A DNA stretch of 64,000 nucleotides from Polynucleobacter sp. MG-6-Vaara-E2 (GTDB lineage: Bacteria > Pseudomonadota > Gammaproteobacteria > Burkholderiales > Burkholderiaceae), in NCBI RefSeq assembly GCF_018687695.1, contig NZ_CP061303.1, positions 1,753,847 to 1,817,846 on the forward strand. Direction: 5' to 3'. This document shows, one piece after another, positions 33,376 through 43,464 of the stretch. The stretch's first letter is position 1, and each line of letters starts with the position of its first letter. The position numbers and the translations under genes are program-made. The notes beneath the pieces were generated by a model that was given only the letters and a program-made list of their open reading frames with translations, was not told where the DNA came from and ran no database searches.

Positions 33376-33395
33376 GCATTTGGTGTAACTTGGAT

Positions 33396-34172
33396 TTAAA
33401 CGGCTAAAAACTTAGCCCATTCGATATAGCGATCAACTGAAATATCCTGAGCTCTAGCCTTAAGCTCCTCCTCCGATAAGCTCAGTCGCGTTGCAAAAGC
33501 CTGTAAATTTGTACGGAGCATTTTTCTTCTTTGTGAAAAAGCCGCTGCGACTACTTGCTCTAATGAATTCCATTGAGACTTGGTCAAACTAAAATCTTTT
33601 CTAGGAATCATCCGTACTACTGCAGAATTGACTTTTGGTGCTGGATCAAAGGCTTCAGGTGGAACCTCAAGAACGAGCTCCATGTCATAACGCGCTTGAA
33701 GCATCACTGAGAGTCTACTGAAGTCTGAGCTTCCAGCTTGAGCAACCATTCTCTCGACCACTTCAGCCTGCAGCATAAAAACCTGTTCATCAATATGCTC
33801 TGCTGCTGCAACCAAATGAAAGAGTAATGGTGAAGAGATGTTGTAGGGCAAATTGCCAACTACCTTACATAAGCCCGTTTTTTGGGAACGATTTTGTGCC
33901 CATGCATCAAAATCAAAATTCAGTGCATCCCCCTCAATAACAGTGAGACCCTTGAGATTTTCTTGGTTCCAATATGCCACTAAATCTCGGTCAATCTCCA
34001 ATAGATCTAGTTGGTCAAGATTACTTAGAAGGGGCCTAGTTAAAGCCCCCAATCCAGGACCTATTTCAATGACATGCATATCCTGCTTAGGATCGATCAG
34101 CGCTACTATCGAATAAATAATGCCTTGGTCCTGTAAAAAATTCTGTCCAAAGCGTTTACGTGCGCGATGCAT
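33396..34172 (-). CDS. rsmA: 16S rRNA adenine dimethyltransferase RsmA (KsgA)
   Basis: SAM-dependent methylase that dimethylates two adenines near the 3' end of 16S rRNA during 30S maturation. The 258 residues begin RKRFGQNFLQDQGIIYSIV. They carry the SAM motif IEIGPGLGALTRPLL (about 35-49), the catalytic NLPYNISSPLL (about 107-117), and a C-terminal helical domain with SQRRKMLRTNL. It is the last gene of lptD-surA-pdxA-rsmA and starts 3 bases after pdxA. Confidence 0.97.
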   Translation of the reverse strand: MHRARKRFGQNFLQDQGIIYSIVALIDPKQDMHVIEIGPGLGALTRPLLSNLDQLDLLEIDRDLVAYWNQENLKGLTVIEGDALNFDFDAWAQNRSQKTGLCKVVGNLPYNISSPLLFHLVAAAEHIDEQVFMLQAEVVERMVAQAGSSDFSRLSVMLQARYDMELVLEVPPEAFDPAPKVNSAVVRMIPRKDFSLTKSQWNSLEQVVAAAFSQRRKMLRTNLQAFATRLSLSEEELKARAQDISVDRYIEWAKFLAV

Positions 34173-34175
34173 GGA

Positions 34176-35189
34176 CTAAGTCTTCTTTTTTTGATTGAGC
34201 GCCAGTTGATAAGCCAAACGTAGTGCTTCTAGCATGGATCTAGAGTCTGCGATTCCTTTTCCAGCAATATCCAGGGCAGTACCATGATCAACAGAAGTGC
34301 GAATAATCGGCAAACCTAAGGTAAAGTTAACACCACCGCCAAAAGTCACAAACTTAAATGGTGCCAAGCCCTGATCGTGGTACATCGCAATATAAGCATC
34401 AACGGTTTCTAGTGAATCTGGATCAAACAAAGTATCGCCAGGATAGGGGCCAGAAACATTAATCCCAAGTTTTTTTGCAGACTCGATTGCAGGACTGATG
34501 ATTTCAATTTCCTCTCGACCCAAATAGCCAGACTCACCTGCATGAGGATTTAGTCCCGCAACACGAATCACAGGATTGGGAATGGCAAACTTAACACGTA
34601 AATCATGCTGCACTATTTGTATGGTTTCAAGAATATGCTCGCGCGTCAGCGCAGCAGAGACTTCCTGTAATGGTAAATGAGTAGTAGCAAGAGCTACTCT
34701 CAATTCTCTAGAGGCTTTGAGATTTAAAAAACCTTTTGGAAGAGTGGCGCAAAGCATCATCACTACATGACTTGTCTCACAACGCTCTGCTAAATATTCT
34801 GTATGGCCAGTAAACGCCGTACCAGCCAAGTTAATGACACTCTTCTGAATCGGCGCAGTAATCATGGCATCGAAACGCCCATCAATACAACCATCAATTG
34901 CTTGATTCAAGGTATTAATAACGTATTGAGCATTCAGAGGGTTCAAAATTCCTGCCTGCATCGGCGCTACTAATTGAATAGGTTGAGTTTGTAAGCGCTC
35001 AGAAGCATTTAAATAGTTTTTATTCAGGTCATCAAACAGGGCCGGATCACCCAATAGGGTGATAGTTACATCCTGTTGCTCAGCAATGAAATGCTTTGCA
35101 GCCGTTACCGAAACTTCAGGGCCAATGCCTGCAGGCTCACCGGTGGTTACTACTAAATTAACGAGGGGCACTTGTTGCTGCATCGTCAA
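34176..35189 (-). CDS. pdxA: 4-hydroxythreonine-4-phosphate dehydrogenase
   Basis: NAD-dependent enzyme of pyridoxal phosphate synthesis. The 337 residues include VVTTGEPAGIGPEV at the N-terminus, the substrate region FTGHTEYLAERC with a metal-ligand His, and AYIAMYHDQGLAPFKFV. The start at 35189 overlaps surA by 32 bases; an ATG two codons on (35183) is equally plausible. Position between surA and rsmA is the classical order. Confidence 0.96.
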   Translation of the reverse strand: MTMQQQVPLVNLVVTTGEPAGIGPEVSVTAAKHFIAEQQDVTITLLGDPALFDDLNKNYLNASERLQTQPIQLVAPMQAGILNPLNAQYVINTLNQAIDGCIDGRFDAMITAPIQKSVINLAGTAFTGHTEYLAERCETSHVVMMLCATLPKGFLNLKASRELRVALATTHLPLQEVSAALTREHILETIQIVQHDLRVKFAIPNPVIRVAGLNPHAGESGYLGREEIEIISPAIESAKKLGINVSGPYPGDTLFDPDSLETVDAYIAMYHDQGLAPFKFVTFGGGVNFTLGLPIIRTSVDHGTALDIAGKGIADSRSMLEALRLAYQLALNQKKKT

Positions 35190-36618
35190 CGTTTAATATT
35201 TTGACAGTAGCCGTATCTCTTAATTCACGTAACCAATCTTGATAGGCTTGCTCAAATTTTCTTTCACGGATGGCTGCACGGGCAAATTGACGCTGCTTCT
35301 CAACAGTAAGCTGCGCTTCACGGCGTTCTAAAACCTGAATCAAATGCCAGCCAAACTCTGTCTTGATAGGATTGCTCACCTCGCCAATCTGTAAACGGTT
35401 CATAGCCTGCTCAAATTCAGGAACTAGATCACCAGGCCCCATCCAGCCAAGATTTCCGCCATTTGACGCAGAACCATCCTCCGAAAACTTTTTAGCAAGC
35501 TCGCCAAAATCGGCAGTCTTAGCGCGTACCTGATCACGATAACCTGCAAGACGACGTTCCGCGTCTTGATCACTTAAACCGGCACGATTACGCAATAAGA
35601 TATGGCGTGCCATTGTTTGAGTAATGGGAATATTTTGTGGTGCGCCTGGAGAGGTTTCTTGTTGAGTAGCCTGTGGTTGCGGGGTTGTGCCGACCACCAC
35701 TGCACGACGATCCAATACCTTAAGGACGTGATACCCAGCAGGACTTTTGATGACCGCATTTGCAACTTGACCACCACCGGTATTCCGAATGGCTTCATAG
35801 AATAGCTGAGGGAGTCTATCTGGTGTGCGGTAGCCTAAATCTTGAAATTTAATCTTGGGATTTTCTTTTGCGGCCATAGCACCTAGCTGCAGAAAATCGA
35901 CATCACCCTTAGCATCACGCAGTAATTGATCTGCTTTCTTTTTGGCTTCAGCCTGAGAACCAACCCCAGCCGAGGAATCGATGGGAATAAAAATCTGGGC
36001 AACATCAATTTCTTCTGGCTCACCCTTAGCCACTGGAGCTGAGCGCGGAGCACTGCCACCATTCATAGCTCGAGTTTTCTCGGAGATGAAATTATCAATT
36101 TCAGCATCTGAAATCTTAATCTTTCCTTCAACCTCGCGCTCACGATATCGCGAGAGAATCACATCATCACGTAATAGCTGCTTATATCTCTCAAAGGTAC
36201 TCCCAGAAGCAATAACTTTGGACTTGAACTCAGCAACACTAATTTTATTTTTTTCTGCAATATCATAGATGATTTTATCGAGCTCTTTATTTGTTACAAC
36301 AACACCTTCTTGCTCAGCATTCTGAAGTTGAATTTTTTCAATAATCAAGCGCTCAAGAATCACCTTTCGCAAGGAGCCATCGTCCGGAAGCTTTGCCCCC
36401 TGTTTTTTTAACGCAACAATTCGATCGTCAATTTCTTTGCGCGTTACATAACCAGTATTGACCACGGCAGCAACGCCGTCAATATTACGAATCTTGCTAT
36501 CAGTTGCTACATTCGCCTTTGACACATCTTGCGCTCCTGCGTAACCAAATATAGCGGACATACCCAAACAGAATATGGTGCAAACAAATGATTTCAAGCT
36601 AATTCTATAAAGCGTCAT
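35158..36618 (-). CDS. surA: Periplasmic chaperone SurA, peptidyl-prolyl isomerase
   Basis: Chaperone for outer-membrane proteins including LptD. The 486 residues start with a signal peptide of about 29 residues (SFVCTIFCLGMSAIFGYAGA). The SurA N domain follows (about 45-170), then two parvulin domains. The first (about 200-305) is divergent; the second (about 340-440) has MARHILLRNRAGLS, GGNLGWMGPGDLVPEFEQA and TEFGWHLIQVLERR. Start ATG 36618 overlaps the lptD stop (ATGA), so lptD and surA are coupled. Rather longer than E. coli SurA, by about 60 residues, mainly in the linker between parvulins (Gln/Pro/Thr-rich). Confidence 0.96.
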   Translation of the reverse strand: MTLYRISLKSFVCTIFCLGMSAIFGYAGAQDVSKANVATDSKIRNIDGVAAVVNTGYVTRKEIDDRIVALKKQGAKLPDDGSLRKVILERLIIEKIQLQNAEQEGVVVTNKELDKIIYDIAEKNKISVAEFKSKVIASGSTFERYKQLLRDDVILSRYREREVEGKIKISDAEIDNFISEKTRAMNGGSAPRSAPVAKGEPEEIDVAQIFIPIDSSAGVGSQAEAKKKADQLLRDAKGDVDFLQLGAMAAKENPKIKFQDLGYRTPDRLPQLFYEAIRNTGGGQVANAVIKSPAGYHVLKVLDRRAVVVGTTPQPQATQQETSPGAPQNIPITQTMARHILLRNRAGLSDQDAERRLAGYRDQVRAKTADFGELAKKFSEDGSASNGGNLGWMGPGDLVPEFEQAMNRLQIGEVSNPIKTEFGWHLIQVLERREAQLTVEKQRQFARAAIRERKFEQAYQDWLRELRDTATVKILNVDDAATSAPR

Positions 36619-39137
36619 TGATAGTTCTCATATATGGATGGTGGGATAGGCTTTGAAGTTGGCATATACCCAGGAACGTTTAGCTTCATGATATCAACTG
36701 GGTTGCTACCAGCGCTAGCAAAGCCCCTAAATTCGATCTGAAAGAGCACTTGAGTAGTCGTGATAAGAGAAGTATTGACTGCCTGTGAGTAGGCGCCTCG
36801 GAAAGTCCAACAATCCCTGGTCCACTCTAAGCCAACCAAAGTATTCAAGGTTTTAATCGTTAAAGCATCATATCCCCAGCGCCCCAATACAGAAACTTCT
36901 CTGGTAAGCGGCCATTGACCTGAAATATTGTATTGGTCTGTCTTGGTGGCAGCAGGTGTAGCAACTTGGTTATTTTGAATGGACGCCTGCAAAGGTGGTG
37001 ACCAAACGTTGCGATATCCAAAATTTAAGCTTCTTCCAGGCGTTGGTCGCCAACTTGCGCCTACGGTTGTTTGCACAAAACGATTTAATTGTGTGTTGTA
37101 CTGACCAAACATATCCGCGCTGAAATTACCGAGTAAGCGCACTGAAGCAGAACCCAAGGTATCCGAGTATGTAGTTGGGTTGGCGATGTTTCCATTCAAA
37201 CCAACTTTTTGCCCGGTAAATTGCTGCTTTTGGGCAAGTGTTACGTTCGCACGCTCAGCGCCTGTATTTGCCTCAATCATTCGACTGGTTAAACCTAAGG
37301 TAGCCGCATTGGAGTCGGCAACACGGTCATTACCAATAAATGTGTTTGCTGTAAAGATTTGCGAAACGCCGAAACCTGCGTCAGCCGTATCAAATACTGG
37401 TGTATTAGCCTGACTTTGATACGGAGTGAAGGCATAAAACGCTCTTGGCTCCATGGTGAGCAACATATCGCGCCCAAAAAAACCTTTTAGCTCAGAGGCC
37501 TCTCTCTCAAATGCCAGTCCAGAATCCAAGCTGAATGTCGGAATCGTAAATCCCTGAGCGTTCGGCACGCTTCCGGAAACATAAGGAGTAGCGTTATAAG
37601 TATTCGACTGAAAGCTCACGGTAGGCGTAACGTAATATCCAGGCGTGATCTGCGGAAGCGACAGCGCGCCTTTGACCACTGTTCTGTCAGCCTGGGTATA
37701 GGCGCCCGGAGGTGGTGCATTAAAGTTACTTCCCAATGCATAGGCAAAGCGTGTGTAATCTGTTGAGAAAGTGGTCTTTGGCCCAGTAGACAAAGCTAAA
37801 TACCGACCACTAGGATCTGAAACTACCGGACTTAACTGACTATTGTATGCAGCAGTAATGTTTGGCAATACGTTATATGGCGCTTGCACTAAATTATTAG
37901 GGTCTGGCTGCAAAGTTTGAAAGCTTGCAGCTTTGGCACCAACCGTCCAATTACTTAACTCACCAGTTAATTGCTTACTAGTGCCAGCCTCCTGACGGAA
38001 CTGACTGGTAACCTGTCCCGCAATACTTTGTGAAAAATCAGTTGGGTATAGGCTATCCGAGACCCGCGCCATATTGACATAACCATTCCATGACCCGGGC
38101 AATGGTGCACCACCAGGACCAACACCACCGTCAAAAATTTGACGTTGCTGCCAATCGTATTTCCAGCGATTGCTTCCTGTTTGTTTATCGTAGGGTAAGT
38201 ATTCGCCAGTTGCCACTCCAGAATATTCTTTATCCAAGAAACGATAAGACGCTCCTAACATCAAACCGCGATGATTCATTTCGCGAGGAAGCAACAACAA
38301 GTCGCGATTCGGCGCAATGTTGACGTAATAAGGCTGAGTAATATCTAAACCATTGTTCGAGTTGTATCCAACGACTGGTGCTAACAAGCCTGTTCTGCGC
38401 TCACCCGATGTTGGGGCAGTGAAGTAAGGCACGTAAGCAATCGGAACATTAAAGAAGCGCATCACACCATTGGTACCAACCATTTCTTTTTGTTCATTAT
38501 CAATCTCTAAACTACTTGCCGTGAAATACCAGTCCATATTTTCTGGCGTGCAAGTAGTGTAGGTGGCTTTATCAAATACAAATATGTCAGAGTTTTCAAT
38601 AGTCAGTTTTTTTGCGGTGCCATTTCCGCGTGTATCTCTCAGCTCATAGGTCGGCGTTTCCATCGAACCTTCACGAGCATCCACCTTAAATTGACCTTTC
38701 GGACCCTTGAAAGTGGTGTTACCCTTAGATAACTCCGCATTGCCAAGCAAGTCAGCATTATCAGTGTCGGGGTTATAAGTAATTTCATCCGCCTTGAGAA
38801 CAGCGCCGTTACGTCGAATTTGCGCACGCCCTTTCAAATGCATATCACGCTCAACAACACCATCGATTACATCGCTTGAAGTAAATGTCAAAGCTTGTCC
38901 ATCGGCAATTGGCTTACCCACACGAAGTTGATCATCCAACTTTAAGACGGTGACATTTCCACGATCTGGCAAGAGTGTGAAATTCTGAGTTGCCTGAGAA
39001 ACTGGGGGTAAAGCAGCGGGCGCCTGAGCTCTTGCAAAAAATACAAAATGAAGCAATGCGATCCCCATCGTGATGCGCAGGGCTACATGCAAAAAAAGAG
39101 GGGCGCGAAGGCCGGCGCGAAGGCGATAATGACTCAT
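36615..39137 (-). CDS. lptD: LPS-assembly protein LptD
   Basis: Outer-membrane beta-barrel that inserts lipopolysaccharide in the outer leaflet with LptE. The 840 residues have a signal region (1 to about 37) and an N-terminal OstA/jellyroll domain (about 60-200: LKADEITYNPDTDNADLLGN). The LptD barrel follows (about 290-840), with NMDWYFTASSL and GLEWTRDCWTFRGAY. The mature protein has only two cysteines, C196 and C776. These match one cysteine per domain, so one inter-domain disulfide instead of the two of E. coli. It heads the lptD-surA-pdxA-rsmA operon; amgK is divergent 32 bases away. Confidence 0.97.
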   Translation of the reverse strand: MSHYRLRAGLRAPLFLHVALRITMGIALLHFVFFARAQAPAALPPVSQATQNFTLLPDRGNVTVLKLDDQLRVGKPIADGQALTFTSSDVIDGVVERDMHLKGRAQIRRNGAVLKADEITYNPDTDNADLLGNAELSKGNTTFKGPKGQFKVDAREGSMETPTYELRDTRGNGTAKKLTIENSDIFVFDKATYTTCTPENMDWYFTASSLEIDNEQKEMVGTNGVMRFFNVPIAYVPYFTAPTSGERRTGLLAPVVGYNSNNGLDITQPYYVNIAPNRDLLLLPREMNHRGLMLGASYRFLDKEYSGVATGEYLPYDKQTGSNRWKYDWQQRQIFDGGVGPGGAPLPGSWNGYVNMARVSDSLYPTDFSQSIAGQVTSQFRQEAGTSKQLTGELSNWTVGAKAASFQTLQPDPNNLVQAPYNVLPNITAAYNSQLSPVVSDPSGRYLALSTGPKTTFSTDYTRFAYALGSNFNAPPPGAYTQADRTVVKGALSLPQITPGYYVTPTVSFQSNTYNATPYVSGSVPNAQGFTIPTFSLDSGLAFEREASELKGFFGRDMLLTMEPRAFYAFTPYQSQANTPVFDTADAGFGVSQIFTANTFIGNDRVADSNAATLGLTSRMIEANTGAERANVTLAQKQQFTGQKVGLNGNIANPTTYSDTLGSASVRLLGNFSADMFGQYNTQLNRFVQTTVGASWRPTPGRSLNFGYRNVWSPPLQASIQNNQVATPAATKTDQYNISGQWPLTREVSVLGRWGYDALTIKTLNTLVGLEWTRDCWTFRGAYSQAVNTSLITTTQVLFQIEFRGFASAGSNPVDIMKLNVPGYMPTSKPIPPSIYENYQ

Positions 39138-39169
39138 AGATCCAGACCGCCTTATTATACGAATCGACC

Positions 39170-40171
39170 ATGACTGACTTACGCCTAAACACCCTCCATC
39201 ACTGGCTAAAAGCCCTAGAAGCTAGCTGGCAATTAGATCTTGCCTCCTTGGTGCCCGCCTCATCTGATGCCAGCTTTCGACGCTATTTTCGAATTACGTC
39301 CAAAAACCCCAATTTTGGGACTTTGATCGTGATGGATGCCCCGCCCCAACATGAGCCTTTAGATGCTTTTATTAAAGTCGATTTGTTGCTTTCTGAAGCA
39401 GGTTTAAATGTGCCGGAAATTTTGGAACAGAATGCAACCGAGGGCTTTCTTTTGCTCAATGATCTTGGTAATGAGACTTACCTTGCAAAACTAAATAATG
39501 AAACAGCGAATCACTTATATCAAGATGCAACACATGCACTGATACAAATGCAATTAGCCAGTAAGCCAAATGTATTACCAAACTATAATGAATCATTATT
39601 ACAGCGAGAGCTTGATTTGTTCCCAGAGTGGTATTTAAAAAAGCATCTCGATATTGATCTCGATGAACAACAATCTGAGCAACTCAAAAAATCTTTTGCG
39701 CTCATTATTGAAAATAATTTAGCACAAGCAAAAGTCTATGTTCATCGTGATTACCATTCCCGTAATTTAATGGTGACTGAGAAAAATAATCCGGGCGTTA
39801 TCGATTTTCAGGATGCTGTATACGGCCCCATTACTTATGATGCTTCATCTCTATGGCGTGATGCTTATATTGCATGGCCCGAAGAGCGTGTGATTGATTG
39901 GGTTATTAAGTTTTGGGAAGAGGGACGTAAAGCTGGCTTGCCAATGCCAAATGATTTTGGACAGTTTTATCGCGACTTTGAATGGATGGGCTTACAACGC
40001 CATCTTAAGATTTTGGGAATTTTTGCAAGACTCTCTCATCGTGATGGTAAAGATGGTTACCTTAAAGATATTCCACTCGTTTTGGGGTATGCAATTGCCA
40101 CAGCAAATCGATATATTGAACTAAAACCATTGGCTCGTATTTTGGAATCTACTCGAGCCAATACAGACTAA
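39170..40171 (+). CDS. amgK: N-acetylmuramate/N-acetylglucosamine kinase
   Basis: Aminoglycoside-phosphotransferase-fold kinase that makes MurNAc-1-phosphate in the peptidoglycan recycling path that bypasses fosfomycin-sensitive MurA. The 333 residues carry the APH motifs VHRDYHSRNL (192-199) and VIDFQDAVYGP (211-215 for IDFQD). The N-terminal SSDASFRRYFRI fits the family. It is 10 bases before murU, the next enzyme, and divergent from lptD, an arrangement known in pseudomonads and betaproteobacteria. Function is inferred from this pairing and motifs. Confidence 0.93.
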   Translation: MTDLRLNTLHHWLKALEASWQLDLASLVPASSDASFRRYFRITSKNPNFGTLIVMDAPPQHEPLDAFIKVDLLLSEAGLNVPEILEQNATEGFLLLNDLGNETYLAKLNNETANHLYQDATHALIQMQLASKPNVLPNYNESLLQRELDLFPEWYLKKHLDIDLDEQQSEQLKKSFALIIENNLAQAKVYVHRDYHSRNLMVTEKNNPGVIDFQDAVYGPITYDASSLWRDAYIAWPEERVIDWVIKFWEEGRKAGLPMPNDFGQFYRDFEWMGLQRHLKILGIFARLSHRDGKDGYLKDIPLVLGYAIATANRYIELKPLARILESTRANTD

Positions 40172-40181
40172 TTCATACAAC

Positions 40182-40898
40182 ATGAGTCAACAGGATCGCA
40201 TACCTTGTTTTTTACTGGCTGCTGGACGTGGCGAACGTATGCGCCCTCTAACGGATGATTTACCAAAGCCTTTACTCAAAATTCAAAATAAATCTTTGTT
40301 GGAGTGGCATTTAGGGGCGCTTAGAAAAGCGGGCATTCAAGATGTAGTGATTAATCACGCCTGGCTGGGGGAAAAAATTGAGCATGCATTGGGTAATGGA
40401 TCGCAATTTGGCCTTCATATTCAATACTCACCCGAAGGAACTGCATTAGAAACTGCAGGTGGAATTGCCAAGGCTTTGCCCCTTCTTAAACCCGAGGATT
40501 ATTTCATGGTGATTAATGGTGATGTATTCAGCCCTAATTTGCCCATCAACAATATTTTGGCGAAAGTCGCAATATTCAGGGCTGCCTCAAATAAACCATT
40601 GGCACATCTTTTGATGGTTCCAAATCCTGTGCAGCATCCTGAAGGTGATTTTTTCCTAGAGGACTCACAAATTAGCGCCCTAAATCTAGGTGCAGGTGAA
40701 AAATTGACTTTTTCTGGAATCGGCCTTTATCACAAGGATTTATTCAAGGATCTAGCTATAGGGGTGCCTGCCAAACTAGCACCCCTCCTCATTGCAGCTA
40801 TGGAGCAAAATAAAGTGTCCGGTGAAAAATATGTCGGTCCGTGGCACGATGTAGGTACACCGCAACGCTTACAAGAGCTTAATGCAGCATATGAATAA
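40182..40898 (+). CDS. murU: N-acetylmuramate alpha-1-phosphate uridylyltransferase
   Basis: Nucleotidyltransferase that converts MurNAc-1-phosphate and UTP to UDP-MurNAc. The 238 residues have the NTP-transferase signature LAAGRGERMRPLTDDLPKP at about 12-30, then MVINGDVF with the metal-binding Asp, and GPWHDVGTPQRLQELNAAYE at the end. It is smaller than glucose-1-phosphate uridylyltransferase and matches MurU. Follows amgK by 10 bases; overlaps the next start by 17 bases. Confidence 0.92.
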   Translation: MSQQDRIPCFLLAAGRGERMRPLTDDLPKPLLKIQNKSLLEWHLGALRKAGIQDVVINHAWLGEKIEHALGNGSQFGLHIQYSPEGTALETAGGIAKALPLLKPEDYFMVINGDVFSPNLPINNILAKVAIFRAASNKPLAHLLMVPNPVQHPEGDFFLEDSQISALNLGAGEKLTFSGIGLYHKDLFKDLAIGVPAKLAPLLIAAMEQNKVSGEKYVGPWHDVGTPQRLQELNAAYE

Positions 40899-42255
40899 AA
40901 CGGACATATACCAGCTTCGCAGAAATGCATTAGCTAAAGAAATTTTTGGCAAGACTGGCGGCGGTATTGCTGTTATTGCGACCGCGCCTGAAGTTGCACG
41001 TAATCGCGATAGCGAATTTCCCTATCGCCATGACAGCGATTTTTTCTACCTAACAGGATTTGAAGAGCCTGGCTCCACCTTGGTGATCAATGTCGTGCCC
41101 AATGGAAAAAGCTTTGTAACCGAATCCCATTTATTTTGCAGACCCAAAGATCTTGAGCGAGAAATCTGGGACGGCATTCGCCTCGGACCAGAAGCTGCAC
41201 CTCAGGTTTTAGGTATCGAGTTTGCGCACAGCAATCAAGAGTTAGACCAAAAGCTTGGTGAATTATTGGCAGATCAAAATGCAATTTATACACGCCTAGC
41301 TGAAAGCGCAGAAACGGATGGCCGTATACGTCACTGGATGAAACAGGTACGTGGGCAAGCCCGTAGCGGCATTAATGCACCAACAGAATTTCATGATGTC
41401 GATACATTGATTCATGAAATGCGTTTGTTCAAAGATACTCACGAAATTGACATTATGCGTCGTGCAGCTGCAATCTCTGCGCGCGCGCACATACGTGCTA
41501 TGCGAGCCTGTAAACCTGGCATGCGAGAGTATCAACTCGAGGCTGAATTACTTCACGAGTTTCGTAATAGCGGCTCACAAAGTGTGGCTTACAACAGCAT
41601 TGTTGCAGGAGGAGCTAACTCTTGCATCCTGCACTATCGAGCCGGCTCAACCGAATTACGCAGCGGTGAGCTTTGCTTAATCGACGCTGGCTGCGAATTA
41701 GATGGCTATGCATCCGATATCACGCGCACATTTCCGGTGAACGGAAAATTTACCGGGCCTCAGCGAGCGCTCTATGACATTACCTTAGCAGCGCAAGAGG
41801 CGGCTATTGCAGTAACAAAGCCTGGCAATACATTCATAGAACCCCATGATGCTGCGCTCAAAGTCCTTACCCAGGGCTTGCTTGATGAAAAACTTCTTAA
41901 GCTAGCTGAAGTGGGTTCGCTGGAGAATGCGATTGAGTCTGGAGCCTATCGACGTTTCTATATGCACCGGACTTCTCATTGGCTGGGTATGGATGTTCAT
42001 GATGTAGGCTCTTACCGTGAACCCATTAGCACCCAGCAGAAAGAGAAACCCTGGCGGATTCTCAAAAGTGGCATGGTGATTACTATTGAGCCGGGTCTAT
42101 ACATCAGACCCGCCGATGATATTGATGAATCCTTCTGGAATATTGGCATCCGCATCGAGGATGATGCTGTTATCAATGACTCTGGTTGCGAATTAATTTC
42201 TCGCGGCGTGCCAGTTAAGGCCGATGAAATTGAAGCACTCATGAAAAACCAATAA
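40882..42255 (+). CDS. pepP: Xaa-Pro aminopeptidase P
   Basis: Metallopeptidase that removes N-terminal residues before proline. The 457 residues have an N-terminal AMP_N domain (about 10-140, with YRHDSDFFYLTGFEEPGS). The M24 catalytic domain has metal ligands in LIDAGCELDGYASDITRTFP, a His in RTSHWLGMDVHDVG, and Glu in TIEPGLYI and GIRIEDD. ATG 40882 has AGAG 4 bases upstream; ATG 40891 is an alternative. Overlaps murU and abuts the UbiH-type gene (TAATG). Confidence 0.95.
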   Translation: MQHMNKTDIYQLRRNALAKEIFGKTGGGIAVIATAPEVARNRDSEFPYRHDSDFFYLTGFEEPGSTLVINVVPNGKSFVTESHLFCRPKDLEREIWDGIRLGPEAAPQVLGIEFAHSNQELDQKLGELLADQNAIYTRLAESAETDGRIRHWMKQVRGQARSGINAPTEFHDVDTLIHEMRLFKDTHEIDIMRRAAAISARAHIRAMRACKPGMREYQLEAELLHEFRNSGSQSVAYNSIVAGGANSCILHYRAGSTELRSGELCLIDAGCELDGYASDITRTFPVNGKFTGPQRALYDITLAAQEAAIAVTKPGNTFIEPHDAALKVLTQGLLDEKLLKLAEVGSLENAIESGAYRRFYMHRTSHWLGMDVHDVGSYREPISTQQKEKPWRILKSGMVITIEPGLYIRPADDIDESFWNIGIRIEDDAVINDSGCELISRGVPVKADEIEALMKNQ

Positions 42256-43412
42256 TGAGTTCAAAAGCTTGCGATATATCAATTCAAGGTGGTGGGCCTG
42301 TTGGTCTTGCCTGCGCATCCTGGATCTTGCAGAAATTTCCAGAGGCTAAACTCACGCTACTAGATCGCAACCCCATCAAGGACGAAGATCTCGTAAACGC
42401 AGATAGTAGGGGCATCGCACTATCACATGGAAGCAAACTCTTGCTGGATACGATCGATGCGTGGCCAGCAGATTGCGCCGATATTCATCGTGTTCATGTT
42501 TCACAAGCAGGCCGCTTTGGTCGCGCACTGATGACTCGCGAAGAACTTAATCAAGAGGCCCTTGGTCATATTATTCGCTATCGCGATATTCATATCACCC
42601 TTCGTCAGACCCTCAGAAACATTCAAGCAAAGAGTCCAAATTTCGTTTGGGAACATATTGATAGTAATACTGAGCATGTGTCCATGAATGCCCGCTGTGT
42701 GGTGCATGCAGAGGGCGGCCTATTTAAAAAACAAGATTGGGTCGAATCTGGAAGAGACTACGGACAATCAGCTCTAGTGGGCCTAGTTGAAGTAGAAAAT
42801 GCTATACCTCATCAAGCTTGGGAGCGTTTTACAGCAGAAGGTCCTTTAGCGGTACTGCCCAGTCACTATGGCGACAACATTCTTAATCTTGTTTGGTGCG
42901 GATCACCAGAGTCTTCAAAAGAGCGCTTACGACTCAGCGACCAAGATTTTCTTCATTCCTTGCAACTAGAGTTTGGATCACGTATTGGGCGTTTTCTCAG
43001 AATTCGAGATCGTCGTTTATATGAACTTGGCTTGAACTACCGCAAGCAAATCACAAAAGATAACGAAGTATGGATTGGTAATGCTGCGCAAACTTTGCAT
43101 CCCGTTGCAGGACAAGGCTTGAACTTGGGGCTACGTGATGCGTTCTTGCTATCCGAGAAATTAGCGGGTCTCTTTTCAGGCTCAGCTTCAGAACAAACGT
43201 CAGTTGAAATACAAAATACTTTAGAAAGTTATGCGCAAAGTCGTAAGGCCGATCGAACAACGACCATTGGTCTAACTGACTTTATGGCTAGAGTATTTAC
43301 CTCCAATCTTGCTCCAATCGTGATGGCTCGAGGATTGGCTCTAACAGCCCTTCAGTGGCTTCCGCCAGTGAAGACAGCCTTAGCTCGCCAGATGATGTTT
43401 GGTAGGCGCTAA
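42255..43412 (+). CDS. UbiH/UbiF/VisC-family FAD monooxygenase
   Basis: Flavin hydroxylase of the ubiquinone ring-hydroxylase group. The 385 residues begin with the FAD-binding GGGPVGLACASWIL. They include RGIALSHGSKLLLD and the second FAD motif LHPVAGQGLNLGLRDA (about 280-295). UbiH is the most likely member given its place after pepP, but UbiF or UbiI cannot be ruled out without a tree. Its ATG shares a base with the pepP stop (TAATG). It fits with ubiB and ubiJ elsewhere in the window. Confidence 0.88.
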   Translation: MSSKACDISIQGGGPVGLACASWILQKFPEAKLTLLDRNPIKDEDLVNADSRGIALSHGSKLLLDTIDAWPADCADIHRVHVSQAGRFGRALMTREELNQEALGHIIRYRDIHITLRQTLRNIQAKSPNFVWEHIDSNTEHVSMNARCVVHAEGGLFKKQDWVESGRDYGQSALVGLVEVENAIPHQAWERFTAEGPLAVLPSHYGDNILNLVWCGSPESSKERLRLSDQDFLHSLQLEFGSRIGRFLRIRDRRLYELGLNYRKQITKDNEVWIGNAAQTLHPVAGQGLNLGLRDAFLLSEKLAGLFSGSASEQTSVEIQNTLESYAQSRKADRTTTIGLTDFMARVFTSNLAPIVMARGLALTALQWLPPVKTALARQMMFGRR

Positions 43413-43464
43413 AAGGCTTTAATAGCCCTCAAAATCTAAGTCTTTCTATTTTGGCTTTAATCAT

